From contig OV884011.1 in NCBI GenBank assembly GCA_930367205.1, positions 140,427,937 to 140,491,936 of the forward strand: DNA of 64,000 nt, in the 5' to 3' direction. The stretch comes from Acanthosoma haemorrhoidale (Eukaryota; Arthropoda; Insecta; Hemiptera; Acanthosomatidae). Below, piece after piece: positions 27,601-42,600 of this stretch (positions are counted from its first letter, which is position 1; each line of letters opens with the position of its first letter). The notes beneath the pieces are model-generated. The model saw only the letters and a list, made by a program, of their open reading frames with translations. It had not been told where the DNA came from and ran no database searches. Position numbers and translations under genes: made by a program.

Positions 27601-30600
27601 TTTGAGCTGCCTACGGTGGATGAATTCATCCAGCGTAGACATATCAAATTTTTCGACTTCTTACAGTATTTGACAAAAGCGGTGTTTAACACTATAACCC
27701 CCGCTCCGTTCCCCCATCGATGGCAGGACGCTGTCGCGGCTGGAACGCTTTAGTCCTTGGTTCTAGGTATAGGTTTTAGTTTATTTTGTTTTGTTTTGTT
27801 TTTAGTGTTTAGTGTCGGTGACAAGTGGAAGGTGATCCTCATCACCTAGTATTGTGTATATTGTTATGACTTTTTTACTACAGATTGAATGTATTTATAT
27901 TATGCCCTCCTCCGAATGCATCAGTGCATCGCAGTACGAGGAGCAACTTGCATCTCTATATAATTTTTTGTTCATTGTAATATTTTGAGGTTTTGAAATA
28001 AAAAAAATAAAAATAAAAACTTTAATTAATACATATATTTATTTAAAAAATTTGGTCATTTTTACGTTTTATTAATAATTATAACATAAAATATTTATTA
28101 TTGTCAAAGTATCGTCGCCATTGCCAAGCCCCCATTCTTTCTACTGTGTCCGGATGTAGTAAATTTCCCAGCATCGTTCACAGCCCCGCCCAATCATGAT
28201 ATTTTAAAATGGTTCCCGTTAAAAAAATGTTTTTGAAATAAATATTTTATTTGCATAGCTAAAAAAAAAAAAGAAGAACTTTGAAATCGCGCAGTCGTTA
28301 AGGTACTAAGGTTAACTACTTCATATCAAGAAGGTTATGAGTTCAAATGACAAAACTGACTCGAACCGCAATATAAGAGTTTTCCCATCAAAGCCTACAA
28401 CATTAAAATATATTAATTATTAGCAATAAATAATATGTTTTATCCACCAGAGATCCTAAATTCAATTTCAACATAATTACTTAAGATCCGCTACTAGGTA
28501 ATAAAAAATTCTATCAGAAACGAGTTCGAATTCCTGGATGGAAAAATTACGATTAAGTCCCGCCTGATAATCTTGCAATATGCTTTTAATTAAATGTGGG
28601 GATAATCACTGGCGAGGGGACAACTACAGCACGTTTACATAAAATACTCAATCACAATTAATTGAAACATTACACTCTAATCCCAATTAAAGTTAACGAA
28701 TTGTTGAAAATAATTAAACTGGCACTCACTGTCGAACGGTTCTTTAACTAACAAAGTAAAAAATTATCATACAAAATGATAGTCACATTAATTCACTACA
28801 GTTAGACAACAATGTCATAGTGTGTCATCAGTAATTAGAAACATTTATAATATTACTTTATGATTGACGTTTTCCACTATGAAATGTTTCATACTATATT
28901 TGCAAATTTTGTAATAGGGTCTCAATTATTTTTTGAGTCTTTTTTAGTGGAAATTTCAAATCTCATTAACAACGAACGGGTTCCGAAAATAATGAGTGTT
29001 AAGAAAATTTTGAGAAAGAAACACGTTTATTGACAAATTAATACAATTTTACATGTTAAAGATTTGTAGTGTGAACATGGTTTGTATTAGTGAAAATCTT
29101 CTTTAGATTTTTCCGACACTTTAAAGTAAAAATGGTCATAAAATAAAAATATGACACTAAATATACATAATGCAGTTAAAATGTCTAATACAATATGTAA
29201 TATGATATAATAAAACAACACAAAACACAGTATTTAATGACAATTTGGAGGTGATCAAAAATAATATCGAAGTAATCGTCTAATCATGCTATAAAACAGA
29301 AAAAAACTCAAGACTCAAACATTATTACATAGAGGGTATGAACTTGAAGAGCTTTAGTTACTTACCCTATTCATCGAGATTGGGCACTTTTTTCCTTAGC
29401 TATTAATTAATGACCATTAATTTATTTGTATAGACAGCGTATTTTTCTTCTCGTCGGCCCATCAAGTAATCAAATTTCATCTCTGGGTCAAACAGAAGAT
29501 ATGCAAATGTTGAAAACCAAGACACATGATGAAGTTATTGGTTTTCGAAGACCAGCTAAATCCTAAAAAACATTGGAAAAATCAATCCAAAGGCTTATTA
29601 ATAGATTATCAAACTATTATATTATAAATACATCTTTGAACCATACTTCTTTTTCTCTATAAATATTCGACTTCGACGGAAGTCTTCTAAACGATCATTA
29701 ACGTACAAAGAAGTATGCACGTACTTAATCCCAAGAGTGTTAAGAGGTAACCTTTCACAGGATCTACCTATCTTGTGAATCTTTAGGCTGCCTTGATAGT
29801 AATTGATAACCTCAAGCACTCTCCTATGGTTTTGCTATAATAGTCAGAAAAAAGCATTTCACTCGTTAAAGAAGAAGTACACAAGCTTCAATAAATAATC
29901 CACCTTTGAAAGTGTATATATTACCTCAGCTTTTCCCTTATTACATGCCTGCTCACATGCAATAGAAAACTCCTTTCAATTTTCAGCTAAATACATTATT
30001 ATTTTATTTCATGCAAAATGTATTATTTTAACTACATCATAAATACCAGACTAAGGTCTGTGGGATTGTTACTTCCTCCTTTAAGGGAGATTTATTTTTA
30101 TTTGAAGGCAACTAAAACGCTACATAAAAAATTAAACAAGCAATCAAGCTGTTTATAAGCTAAAAAACAAAACAGAAAAAAATCTTTCAGAACTGAATAA
30201 GACATCTTTACGACCAGTTTAAAATCAAGGTGATCTCTCATTATAATCGTTTGCCAGTGTTAAATTTAAATTGACTCCATTAACATACCAAAGTTTGTTC
30301 GCTTTTGAAATGTAATGACATTTCATGACAAATGCTAATCAACGCTTATTATGCTCAATAGATCTAAATGAATGCCACGTATTTATTAATGGATCTTGTC
30401 GGTTCTGCAAAGCTTTCATGGGGGGCCATAGCAGATGGACTTTCATAGTAAATAGTAAATGGATCCTTCGCTGTTGATCTTAAACACCCTCTAACATTTT
30501 CAGGAAGCAACGGCCTGATCTACACCTCGAGCACGGACAAGTTCGTCGTGGACCCAATAACTGGCGTGGTAACCCTCGGGTCTACCCTGGACCGGGAGAG

Positions 30601-33600
30601 CGTCGCCCATTACGACGTCGCCTTCTACGTGGCAGAGGGTGATCGCTACGACTCCACCATCCTCTCAGTGACCGTCTTGGATGCCAACGATCACGCCCCG
30701 AGGTTCCCGGCGTGCTACTCTTTGGGGGTACCGGAGAATTCCGAGTTCGGGGTCATACATAGGTTCCAAGCGAGCGATCCAGACGAAGGGGCGAACGCCG
30801 ATATCACCTTCACCATCACAGGTATGTCACCATCATTTTTAATTTCAGTATTACGTAGTGTTCCTGGTGATTTTTTTGCAGGAAACCGTACTTGCATAGT
30901 AATGGCAAAATGCTTAGCTAGTAAATTAAAGGTTAAGTGGATAAAGTGGGTTTTTTTCTTTATTTCATTTTAAATTTGTGTTCCTATTATATATAGTTGC
31001 CAGAAGCCAGAGTGCCTCTAAACTAGCACTAAAATACAATTAATACATAAAACTAAAATATCCACTTATTTTATATTTGCAGTGAGTCCTTTCTAATGTT
31101 TTAGTGGAGTCAAGTTGTGTTCTAAATTTAGAATTAAGAATTCTTATGTGTGGATTTTATGTGTTCAGGAGAACAGCTCTTTAGACCTCTAAAGAAACAT
31201 GTTCGCAATCAACCTAATAATAATTCGTTTATTTATTTTCATCTGAAAAACGAGTATAACTTTTTTGGGGGGGAGGGTGGTGGTTATATTGTATTTCTTT
31301 TGTTTCCATTAGATCCAGTGCACACAAAATACTCAAAAACATGCTTCACATGCCTATATTATACCAAAACTAATTTAAAAACCCACATTTCCCCCCTTCC
31401 CTTCAGAAAAACACTCTTCCACTACCTCATTCTTCTATGAAACTTTTTACGAAATTTCTACAACTGACAAATTAGTTTTGTGGTAGGGGTTTTGGTTGAT
31501 ATTTACTTTATTTTACAGGTATTTTACCTGTACTACTTCAATTGTCAGCTTCATGTTATGTGGCGTTCATTTTCTTCAAGTTTGAAATATTTGCTTCCTA
31601 ATAGAATTATTTCGGCTTTTAATTCTTTTTTAATTAATACTAAACGATTTAAGTGATAAGGAGCTATAAATATGAAGGAACCCCCAATAAATATTACAAA
31701 AAATTTATTTAAAAAGAATTATTTTGATTTCTTGTAGCTAATCTCTAAAAATTTAGCAAAAGTTTTTTTTTAACATTAACTTAAAAAATGGTTTGGTTGA
31801 GCTAGTAGCCCGTGTTGCTTTAGTGGAAGATGGTCGAAGCCACATATATGTAGCTCGAGCATTGGGCACCTGAAACTACTGTTCGGAAAGCAATCACACG
31901 TTACGAGGAAATAGGTTTGTGGGATCGCAGACCCGCATCAGATCGGGCGCGAGTGACAAAGCCAAGAGATGACAGGTTTATTGTACTACACACGGTTTGG
32001 AATCGGTTTTCAACTTCTTATGAAACTGCTCAACTTCTTCGTATCGCTCGGGGAGTAGCAATATGTACAGGATTGGAATAAGACTTGCTGAAGTGAATTT
32101 AAACCCTGAGAGGATTAGGGCCATTGTTGACCAGAGCTCGATTTGTTAATCATCGTAGAGATCGTTTCGAATTTTTTGGGAACACCTTATGTGGACTGAA
32201 AACGAATGGAGCTTCTCTATTTATACACCAGATGGGTGGATGATAGTTTACCACTAAAAAAATAATTAAAATCCGAAATAATTCTGTTAGGAAGCAAATA
32301 TTAAAATTATTTTTCATAAACTTGTTATTTCATAACTTATCAGGCTTCAACGTATTTTAAAATGTGTATTATTTTGCTCGTAAAATAACAAAAAGAGCCC
32401 TTTCGTATGCATAGCATAGAAACACTAACAAAATAAAAACCTCACAGTTTCAATTCTATTTATCACTAAGATGGGAACTATTTTGAATCTTGTAAATAAA
32501 AGCTTTCTTTTGACAATTTTTCCTACCACCTGTTTGTTTAACTAAAGTTATTTTGTATCTAAAATAATTTAATGGCTTTTGCATTCAAAAAACAACTTCC
32601 ATGTTATGTTTAACTTGTAACAAGTGAACTATTTAATGAAAATATTATTAATTGAATTGACTTGACATTATTACTATAAGAGTAAATTCTAATATTTGGC
32701 GTGTGACCCACAGGTGGAAACACCGGTAACAGGTTCAGTGTGGACGTGCACAGCGGGGAGCTGAGCGCCCGGCCCCTGGACCGCGAGACCCAGGGCAGCT
32801 ACCGCCTGACGGTGACCGCCTCCGACGGTGGCTCTCCCCCTCTGTCGTCTTCCTGCAACTTCACCGTCCGAGTCATCGACGAGAACGATAACCCTCCGGT
32901 CTTCAGGGAGCCGGTGTATCGGGGCCGAGTCAAGGAGGACTCACCTCTCGGCAGTCTGGTCCTCAACGTTAGCGCCACAGACAGGGACCTGGGTGACAAT
33001 TCCAGGCTCTCATACTCACTGGCCAATGAGTCCCAGGCTTTCTTCAGGATAGACCCGGACACCGGTCTCATCTATACTGCAGGGTGAGTAATACATCTTA
33101 CTAGAGGATCCATGGATCAGTAGCCATGAGTAGTAGTTTTGTGGGGAGAAGGGGTGGGGGTATATATATTTATATTATAATGAGATTATAGTAATAGCAA
33201 TTGGCATGGATGGCAAGTTGGAAAGGACATCCAATTACCCCACCCCAAGTGAATGATTACACAGGCCAACAGGTGTTTTGGTGCCGGAGTATTTGGAGCT
33301 GATTTCAAATGTATTATATACCTAGAATTCAAATATGGCATTAGGTTTTGCCTAGGAGCTCAATTTTCTAAGATTCAGCATTTTAGTGAAATATTTTAAG
33401 TTAAATCCATGGACCAAATGAAAAAACTAAACTCGAAATTTTTATTATTATATTATACACTATATAATATTATACACAAACATACAGGAAAAGGTTATCG
33501 ATGAAACCAGCTAGTCGCCGAACACTTCGTAAGCTTCTTATCTGTGACATTTTTGAATGCCTTTTGGAACAGTCCTTTTTTAAACTCCACCAGTAGTCTG

Positions 33601-36600
33601 CCATCATGTGCGTATCCCATCTTCCTTGGTACCGGGCCTCCATAGTTTTAATATTCTGGTCGAATCTTTCACCTAGTTCCTCACTGGTGTCTCCTAAATT
33701 TTCAGGAAAACGGTCCTAGTGGATGTGTAAATAGTGCATCTTAATATTCATGTTACACCCAAGGGATTTGAAAATGTCAAGCATTTCGTTTACCGGTTCA
33801 ACCTAGTTTTCAGCTTTGCGTTAGCCCAGAAAATTTTCGACAAATACAACAAATGAAGTCCAGGCTTTTCGTTCAGCCTCATTCATTGAATTTACGAAGG
33901 CAGGATTTGTGGACCGTCAAATATTCCTGCTTTAATTTTTCCGTACTTAACTAATGCATTTTTCCCCTATATATGCAAAGAATGATCCGTTCTTATCATG
34001 AGCCTTTAAAAACTTCTTCATTAGGCTCAGCTTTATATGCAGTGGAGGAAAGATGATTTTCTCTCGTTCAACGAAGGGGTCGTTTATGACATTATTTTCC
34101 CCAACATCCATGTTTTGTCTCTGGAAAAGGCCACTCTTTTCTAACCTATTGGTGTGCTATCCGAGAGGCACAAGAAGCAAGGATATTTTGTGCGGCCACT
34201 TGGTTGTCCAAGAGAAAGTTTTCCATTTTTAAGTCCACACAAATCATCCATTGATGTTCATGATACTTTACGCTAGGCACCGAAAAATTTTTTTTTTCAT
34301 GTAGGCCTGTGTTATCATCGATGACAGTTAATTTAAATTAGCCAGCCATTGCACAAGTTCCTCTCAAAAATTTAAGCAGAAAGAAGGAATAATCGAGATA
34401 TGGTCCGAAACAGGCAAGATTTTTGGCCCATAATATTTAATTTTATAGCTTCTCGGTCACTGAACACTACTAAATCCGGCATGTTTTTTAATATATCTTT
34501 GAAATTTCAAATCGATTGGATTATTCTTGCCTATCTTGATGTACCTATCAAGATTTATCAAGACCTTCATTCTCGGCGATCATTATTGTATCCTGTTGAT
34601 TAATCTGTTTTGAAAAAATTTCCAGATTGACGGTAGACTCTCACTACTGTACTGACTTAACCAACCTCCACCGAGGATTCCCACATTCCTAACTCCTCTC
34701 ACACCACCTTCAAGCAGGTACTCCTAGTACAAGGTTCCTATCACTCCAAATATTTTATATTTTTCCCACATCCTAAATTCGACCTAGAGAGCTTCGAAAA
34801 AAAAAAAAAAAAAAAAATCCAGATTGAGTTGATTATAATATAATATAATCCTCAATCCTATAATATAATCGTATAATCCTCATGAGTTGTTTTTATCATT
34901 TCATTATTGATGTAATTAATTATTTCATTGAATATCGACTATTTGTTAAAGTTAACGAAAAAAAAAACAGACGAATACAGCCTAAATGACATGAACGAGC
35001 ATGAATCTGTGGTAGCTTTGTCCGCTGTGATCAAATGATTTCTGTAAATAAGGTATAAAGCGGGCCCTACTTGTATTATGCTATCTTGCGCAAATCGACC
35101 ATACACGCCCGAGAATCGGAACGCTCCTGTATTAGTACTCGAGAGACTTCCTCGCCTTTGAAGTGTTCCGTTAGAACGTTCGTTTAAACCGTATTCGGGG
35201 ACGTCTCGATGCATCACAGTTCCAATACTTTGACAGCAGTGGACCTCGTTATATCCGAAAGAGCGAAAACAATGGCCTCCAAGATAAGCCCGCTCCCTTT
35301 GCTGCGTGCTACTGCTGACCACTCAAGTTCATAGCAGCAGAAGTCACTTTTAAAAGTTTTGGTTCAGACTGTCTTTTTCATCTTCACAGCAGCCGCACAT
35401 ATTCGAACGAACTCTTTAACAAAATCACTATAATCTGGGAAGGAGTGGTAAATGACTGCGTGAGAGGTATTGGTAGATGAGTATATACTTTGGTTAACAG
35501 TGGTCCTAATCCAGTAAAGGACCTTTAATTAACCTAAGGTCAATTAAAGAACTAATACAACCGAGGGGTGTAATCTGGTATATCCCGCTGGCACAAGTTT
35601 CTAATATTACTTTTGTGTTATTTCCAAGTTAACGAAAACTCTTTTATTCGGGAAACGTTCTTCTGAGCGCAAATTACAAGTTTATACTTTTCAGTTTCAA
35701 AATGAACCTTAAATATAGCACTTACGTCATTTTTCCCGATCTGTCTTTTTGGCTTTAAAATTGGTATTGGTATTTTATAGAACTTGGTTTATTTTCTTGT
35801 TAGACAACGTTATCTAAGAACTTGGGTCAAAATGGCTGTCTACTGGATTTGCATAAGTAATAGTGGGTCATCTGTAGGTATATGCCTTTTTTAAAGTCAG
35901 ATTAAAAAAAAATTGTAACATCAAGTAATATTATTATGCATATAATATGCTGCTGTTATGTAAGATAAAATGTTCACATAAGATACTACATCAAGACTGG
36001 TTATCTGAAATGTCGTAGAAGTGTTGCTATTACACGTCGGCGATCTTTCGGAAGCTAATTCTGAACTCGGTAGTTCTGCAGACTCCATTCAATTGACATC
36101 AGCGAGATTTATTTTTTGAGCTCACCAACAGCAGCCAAGATTGCTCGCTGTAAAATTAATAAATCATCGACCGTTTAATTTCACATCGACTTTATTGTTT
36201 TTTGAATTCCCTGTCCCATGCTCGAGCGTAAACCACTTATCTAGTTTTAGATCGGAAATGTCCAAGAATGTTCTTAATGAGCGGAATCTCGCTGGTTTCT
36301 TTTTATCGGAGGGAAACCATGGTTTTATAAAAATATATAATTGACTGAAGTACTTTTTTAATGGGTACTACAAATTAATATTTATTTTTCTAAGTAAACA
36401 ACATCTTTATTACCGATTGATATCATCTATTTCATAAATAAAAAAATTAATAGTACTACATAAAGAAATTTTTCTTGCGATATTATAAGAATTCTATAAC
36501 TTACATTTATTACTTACAATTCTATAATTCTAAGCTAACTGCAATTTTTAAAGGATTTGTATCCTATTTTTTCTATTGAATTATAATGACGAGTATTCTC

Positions 36601-39600
36601 AATCAATTTTCACTTTGGTAAATGTACGATACATCGATGATTTCAATCATAAGATAAAATGTAGTATGGAGATAAGTGGTATATTAAAGCTACTTACGAA
36701 AACAACAGGACAAAGACGATAATACAGTTAAGGCTCATGCTCTTGATAAGTCAAAGCCATTAAATATATTGCAAACTTAACGGTAGAAAGCGTAATACGG
36801 CCAAGACACTAAACGGTACACGTCAAGTATTCTCTCCAAGAGACCGTTTTTTTTTCGTATTTTTTTCTGTTTTATTTTTTCTTTATTTCTTGAGGGAGTT
36901 ATGTGTCGAAGTGGAGTCGGGAAACAACAAAACGACCGCTGGCAGAGATGGTTTTTCTGTCCGTTTCCAGCCTTTCCCATTCTCCGGGAGGGTCTTCCTG
37001 GAACCATTTTCTCTCTAGGGTGTCTTTGCAAATTATATGGCGATTGCCGGTCTAACCGTTTGAAGGCAGGCTAGGCTATTTTCTTACCTATCTTGTCAGT
37101 AACTCTCTCTCCACATACAGTCTCTGTGAATGCAGGAGTAGCTTTTTTCAAAATAAAATTACTTATATTCAACAGAAATTTGACATTACTTCTTAGCGCT
37201 ACTCATAAGAACTTTGTTCACCCTTACATACCTGCAAAAGTTTTTCTAGTATTACCCGGTCTAAGAAAATATGTCTTCTATATTTTTGTAAAAGGATTCC
37301 CGGTAGCTTCTTAGTCTTTTAGAAGCTACTACCATGCCTGTTACCGTTCTTGTGTCTCCTATCCGAAGATTGTATTCATGCCTAAGTTGGATTACACTTA
37401 TGAATACCTTTTTTAATAAATACTGAAATAAATGAACAAATGTTGTTTTATCTAGCGAATATGTTGCAGGCTGTTCGATCGTGAGAAGCAGAGTGTTTAC
37501 CACTTCCAAGTAGTGGCGACGGACAGCGGCCGCTACGACGCCAGATCCGAGAAAGTACCAGTGGAGGTCCGCGTTGAAGATGTCAACGACAACAAGCCCG
37601 AGTTCTCCAGGTACCCCTTCACCACACAAGTACCTTCCTACGTACCCTCTGGTAAGGAACTTCTCAGGGTGACTGCGACGGACGCCGATGAGGGGACTAA
37701 CTCAGACATCGTCTTCAGCTTCTTTAACGAGCCCCCTAGCAATAAGTTCAGGGTGGACCCCAAGACCGGAGTGGTGACTGCCACTTCCAGCCTGGCCATG
37801 GAGAACGGAAGACTGTACCACCTGGAGGTGCTAGCCACTGACCGGGGGAACCCACCACAAAGTGCCTCTGGACTCATAGAGATCCGCGTCGGAGAGGGTC
37901 CAGAAGGAGCGCCGACACTCAGGTTCCAGAACTCCAGCTATGCAGCTTACATGCAAGAGAATCCACCAATCGGTGCAGAAGTTCTTCAGGTAAGCACATT
38001 TTAAAAGTTAAAACTATCTTTACTAAAGATTTTCTTGGCCCCTCAAACATTCCCTCTTAATGCCTACCTCCTACCTCCATATTTCTCTACTCCTTGTCCC
38101 CCAAAGTTGTAATAATCGCATTCATGGACAACCCACACTAGCAAAATATTCTATATTTGTATATTCATTCTCCTGCAAAGTCTTGGTGAAAGTAATAATG
38201 TTGAAAGTCATATAAATATGCTGATTTTAGCCAAACTTTTAAAATAATTAAAATTTAATGAGTAGTTATGTTTAAATTCTAAAGATCTATATAGTATGTG
38301 TAATCATGAGTATTTGAAATATAATTTGTTTTGATCTGAGCAGGAATAACCATCACCAAAACTGAAGCATATTAGTACAATTTCAAAAAATAATGTAACT
38401 ATAATAAATTAGATCTTTATAATTAATCTACTTTTAATAATTACTCTATGGTCAAAGAAAACATTTTATTAAAGTTGGCATGAGGGCTGATAAACATTCA
38501 CCAACTGAGCACGACCCCGCCCGGTAATTACGGTGTGATACATTCTGAATTACGCTCATTATCTTTTCAATTTGCATGAAAATAAAACCAACTCATGGGC
38601 TAGTTTCTTGTAATCACAAACCATGATTGAAATCAAAATTGAGAGCAGCTATTGAGGATAAATTATTTTCTCATTTTTCCTTGCTGATATCATCAGATCT
38701 ACTAACTACTCTTTTCTCCATCCATCTCTCAAAAAAGTCATCGGTGGTTGATCTTATTCTCCCTCACCATTTCTATGCATTTTGTAGTTTTAGTGATATA
38801 GTAGCATTCATATTATAGTAAATACAATTTTTAAGAAGACAATAGAGAAATTGTAGACACATTATCAAGTGTATTTTGGTTTTATTTAATTAATCAATCA
38901 CTTAATCTGCTGTAAAATTGCAAGACATATTGTTTACATTATAAATTTTTAACAATACAATTTTTACAGACTAACTATATAGAAGCTAATGTTTAAATTG
39001 CACAGGTTTCAGCTGTTCGCTCTGATGGGAGGAGGCAGCAAATCAGGTACAGTCTGGTATCGGGCAACGAAGGCAGGAGGTTTGAAATAAATCCAACAAC
39101 AGGTCTCATACGAGTAGCTTCAAGTTCAGGATTAGATTACGAAGCAGGTTCTCCAATAGGTGTCACTGTTGAAGCAACAGCAGACAGCCCCCACGGTTCA
39201 CCTCTTTATGGCTACACCACTGTTTGGGTCCATTTGACAGATCAGAATGACAATTCACCCAAATTCACACAGTCAATTTACTCAACAACCGTATGGGAAG
39301 GAAACAACAAAGGAACTTTTGTGACGCAGGTGTGTTGATAAATCTATCTTACTATATTAACAAAATTAATCAACTATTATTTTAGTAGCTTAGTATTAAA
39401 ATAAGACACTCCTTTTAAAATTAACATAATTTTCATTTATAGGTGTCTGCAACAGACATGGACACAGGACCAAACTCACAACTTTTATACCATATAGTAG
39501 ACGGAAATCATGATAATGCCTTCATTATCGAACCCCCATCTTCAGGCATCATCAAAATGAACATAGTTCTTGATCGAGAAATCCGTGATTCCTATCGCCT

Positions 39601-42600
39601 CACAGTAATCGCCACAGATGAAGGTGTTCCACAACTTACTGGCACATCTACAATCCTCATCAACATAGTTGACATCAATGACAATCAGCCCAATTTCCCT
39701 CCTCACAGTGTTATCACAGTTAATGAAAGTAAGTCACTTTTGTATTCTTAGTCACAATTTATTTATTAGTTGTAATTAGAAAAATGAATAGTGAAAAAAA
39801 TTCATGCATGAAAATAGGCTTCTAAATTCCAATTAGATATTTTTCAAGTCCTCTTTAATTCATAATACATTATTGAAAGTAAAAGATAAACCTAAAAACT
39901 GTGTACTAATTTTAATCTGTATGTTACAGAAAAGGAAGTTGGAAGTGTCTTAACTGCGATCACTGCTAATGATGTTGACACAAACCCAGCATTAACATAT
40001 AACTTATCTGACCCGGACGATGGCAGATTCAGCATTGACAGGTTCAGTGGGAGGGTGACTCTTTGCCACCGTTTGGACTATGAAGCAGTCAAGGAGTACC
40101 GAGTAGGAATCACTGCATCAGATACAGCCCACACAGCTCATACCATCCTTACAGTTCTAATCACTGATGACAATGACAATCCACCCGTATTCAGCCAGCC
40201 CTACTACCATGCTACTCTACCACCAGGTAATTTAGTTAACATTTTAAGTTTTTGTTAACATATTGAATTGTTCACGACTTTGTACCTGAAGAATGTTGTA
40301 AATAGACAGGTAGCTTCAATATTTTGCACATAGAATACATCAACAGTAATTTCTTATCTTTGCTCATTCCTACACAAATGAAAGTAAAATATTATTAGAT
40401 ATGTATGAATTTCAGTTTTGTTTCTTCAAAAATATTGTCAAAACTTAAATTTGGCTAGTAGATAATTTTAGGAGGAAATTTTCCTGATATTGAACTCAAA
40501 TAAATGATTTATCTAATAATGAAAGGAAATAAAAATGTAAAGAAACAATGTTTTAAAAAAATTTATCTCAAGTTAGTATTTTTAAAAATGGTGCTTCGGG
40601 GCAATTGTTCATCTTTTTGTCAATTATTACTCTATAGTAGTTTGAGTGGTCCCAAACGTAAATCATCTATTTTTTATAGTAATCAATTATAATTATCTTT
40701 ATTGATCTGTTACAAAGAGTCCACATTCTTCTGCTTAAGTATAAGTCTTGTATTTTCCAATTTTCATAAAAATTTTATTATAAAAACCCTATTAAGGATT
40801 ATGGACTTACTCATAAATCATTTATTTCATAATCATCATTCATTACGGTATACTTCATTCAACTGTACAGTTCAATGTAGACAAGTCTATGTTTATCTTG
40901 TATTAAAGGACTTCAATTTGTTACCTGAATTTTAATTAATATTATTATAATTATAAAATATTGTGTTATTAATAGTTATCCAATTATTTGTAGATACCGG
41001 GGACATTGTCTACACAGTGTTAACTGTCAGTGCTACTGATGAAGACTCCGAAAAGAATAATAAAATCACTTATTCACTCGCTGGTAACTACCCTGGCTTT
41101 ATAATCGATGACAAAACCGGAGCACTCCTGATAAACCGATCAGCGATTGCTACACCAACTACCAAACCTAAGGTTATTGACCTGACCGTCATTGCGACAG
41201 ACTCTGGCAAACCTCCACTATCTTCAACGGCTTCAGTGAGGATAAGTGTTGGTAATGGCGGAAGTAGCAAAGCAGCTTTCTCTCAGAGAGAGTACAAGTA
41301 TGTATTTGTTGACTATTCTAAATGCTTCATTACAAAAATTACATTATATTGTGTAAAAATTTAGAAATGTATGTATAAACCATTACTCCCACCTAAAAAT
41401 CTAACCTTATTTCTTTTTTAGAATATCAACCAAAGAGAACACAAGGATAGGATCTTCCCTGCTAAAACTCTCAAACCAACCGACTGGGGAATTGTTCTGG
41501 GCACAATACAGTATCATAGATGGAAATAATGACCACATTTTCCAAGTGATGGGGTAAGTGTTCTTATCTGCAATCTTTTTTAATTTATTAATCAACTCGG
41601 GATTTAAAAACACTTAATCTTTGACTAAAATCACTATTTTAATTAATTTTGAAAATTTATTTTGGCTTCCAATAATTTACACAAAGTATATCTTTATGGC
41701 AAAGAGAGATTTTTTTATAGTACTGTTAACTAAAAGGTATTTATAACAAGTATTTATTAAAATATGAATACTGAAAAGCCAATTTAGGACACTCTACCAA
41801 TTGTAACCGCTTCAAAGTATTTACAATCTAACATTATTAGTAAAAACAAAACTGGTTTAAAAACTAGAGTCACTAACCCTGGATTTGCTCATTATTACTT
41901 TATTTGGTGTGAAACCACAATATCTTTTTTTTTAATTAATGATTTCTTCACTAATAAATCAATATATGTTTGCAGGCCAAACGGAGATGTGGTGCTAGTT
42001 AAACCTTTGGATAGAGAGCAACGAGACCACTATACATTGAAGGTAACTCAGGGAGCAGACAATTCATCTGCAGTGTTAGTCCATGTAACAATAGAAGATG
42101 TAAATGACAACTCTCCTCAATTCATGATGGTGCAGAGCTCAGTATCTGTTTCTGAAGATGTGCCAATTGGTCATTCCATCATTCAACTTAAAGGAACCGA
42201 TAATGACCTACCTCCTAATTCTGATATCATGTTTGATATTCTATCCGGTAATGACGAAGGTATATTCAAGATAGATTCTAATACAGGAATCATCAGGGTA
42301 AAAAACAAGCTTGATTATGATAAAGGATTGTCAGAATACTCTCTCGTCCTGAGTGCTACTGACAGTGCCAAACCACCAGAACATTCATTATTGGCCATTT
42401 TAAACTTACAGATTATTCTCGAGGATGTAAATGATAATGCTCCACATTTCCCAGTAGTTGAATATCTTGAATTTGTTGGTGAAAATGAAGCCCTAGGAAC
42501 TAAAGTATTCACAGCAAGAGCAACAGACATGGATCGTGGAATTTTTGGCTATCTTAACTACTCAATTGAAACTACCTCAATCTCAAATTATGCAGGGGTA

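Larger units (their letters stand above)
24237..30503. other. ds: dachsous intron, about 6.3 kb
   Basis: Contains a LINE 3' fragment at 27.1-28.0 kb and a possible tRNA-derived repeat at about 28.29-28.37 kb. A GC-richer block at 26.48-26.75 kb has no recognisable product. The rest is AT-rich. Confidence 0.7.
33084..37469. other. ds: dachsous intron, about 4.4 kb
   Basis: Contains a decayed repeat-borne coding fragment on the minus strand (33.5-34.3 kb), an A-run near 34.80 kb followed by ATAATATAATATAATC-type short repeats, and higher-complexity blocks at about 35.03-35.55 kb and 36.8-37.05 kb with no recognised product. Confidence 0.6.

Noticed and set aside
34939..35322. 127-residue minus-strand frame
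   Set aside because: No recognisable motif and no splice context; kept only as part of a possible regulatory block.
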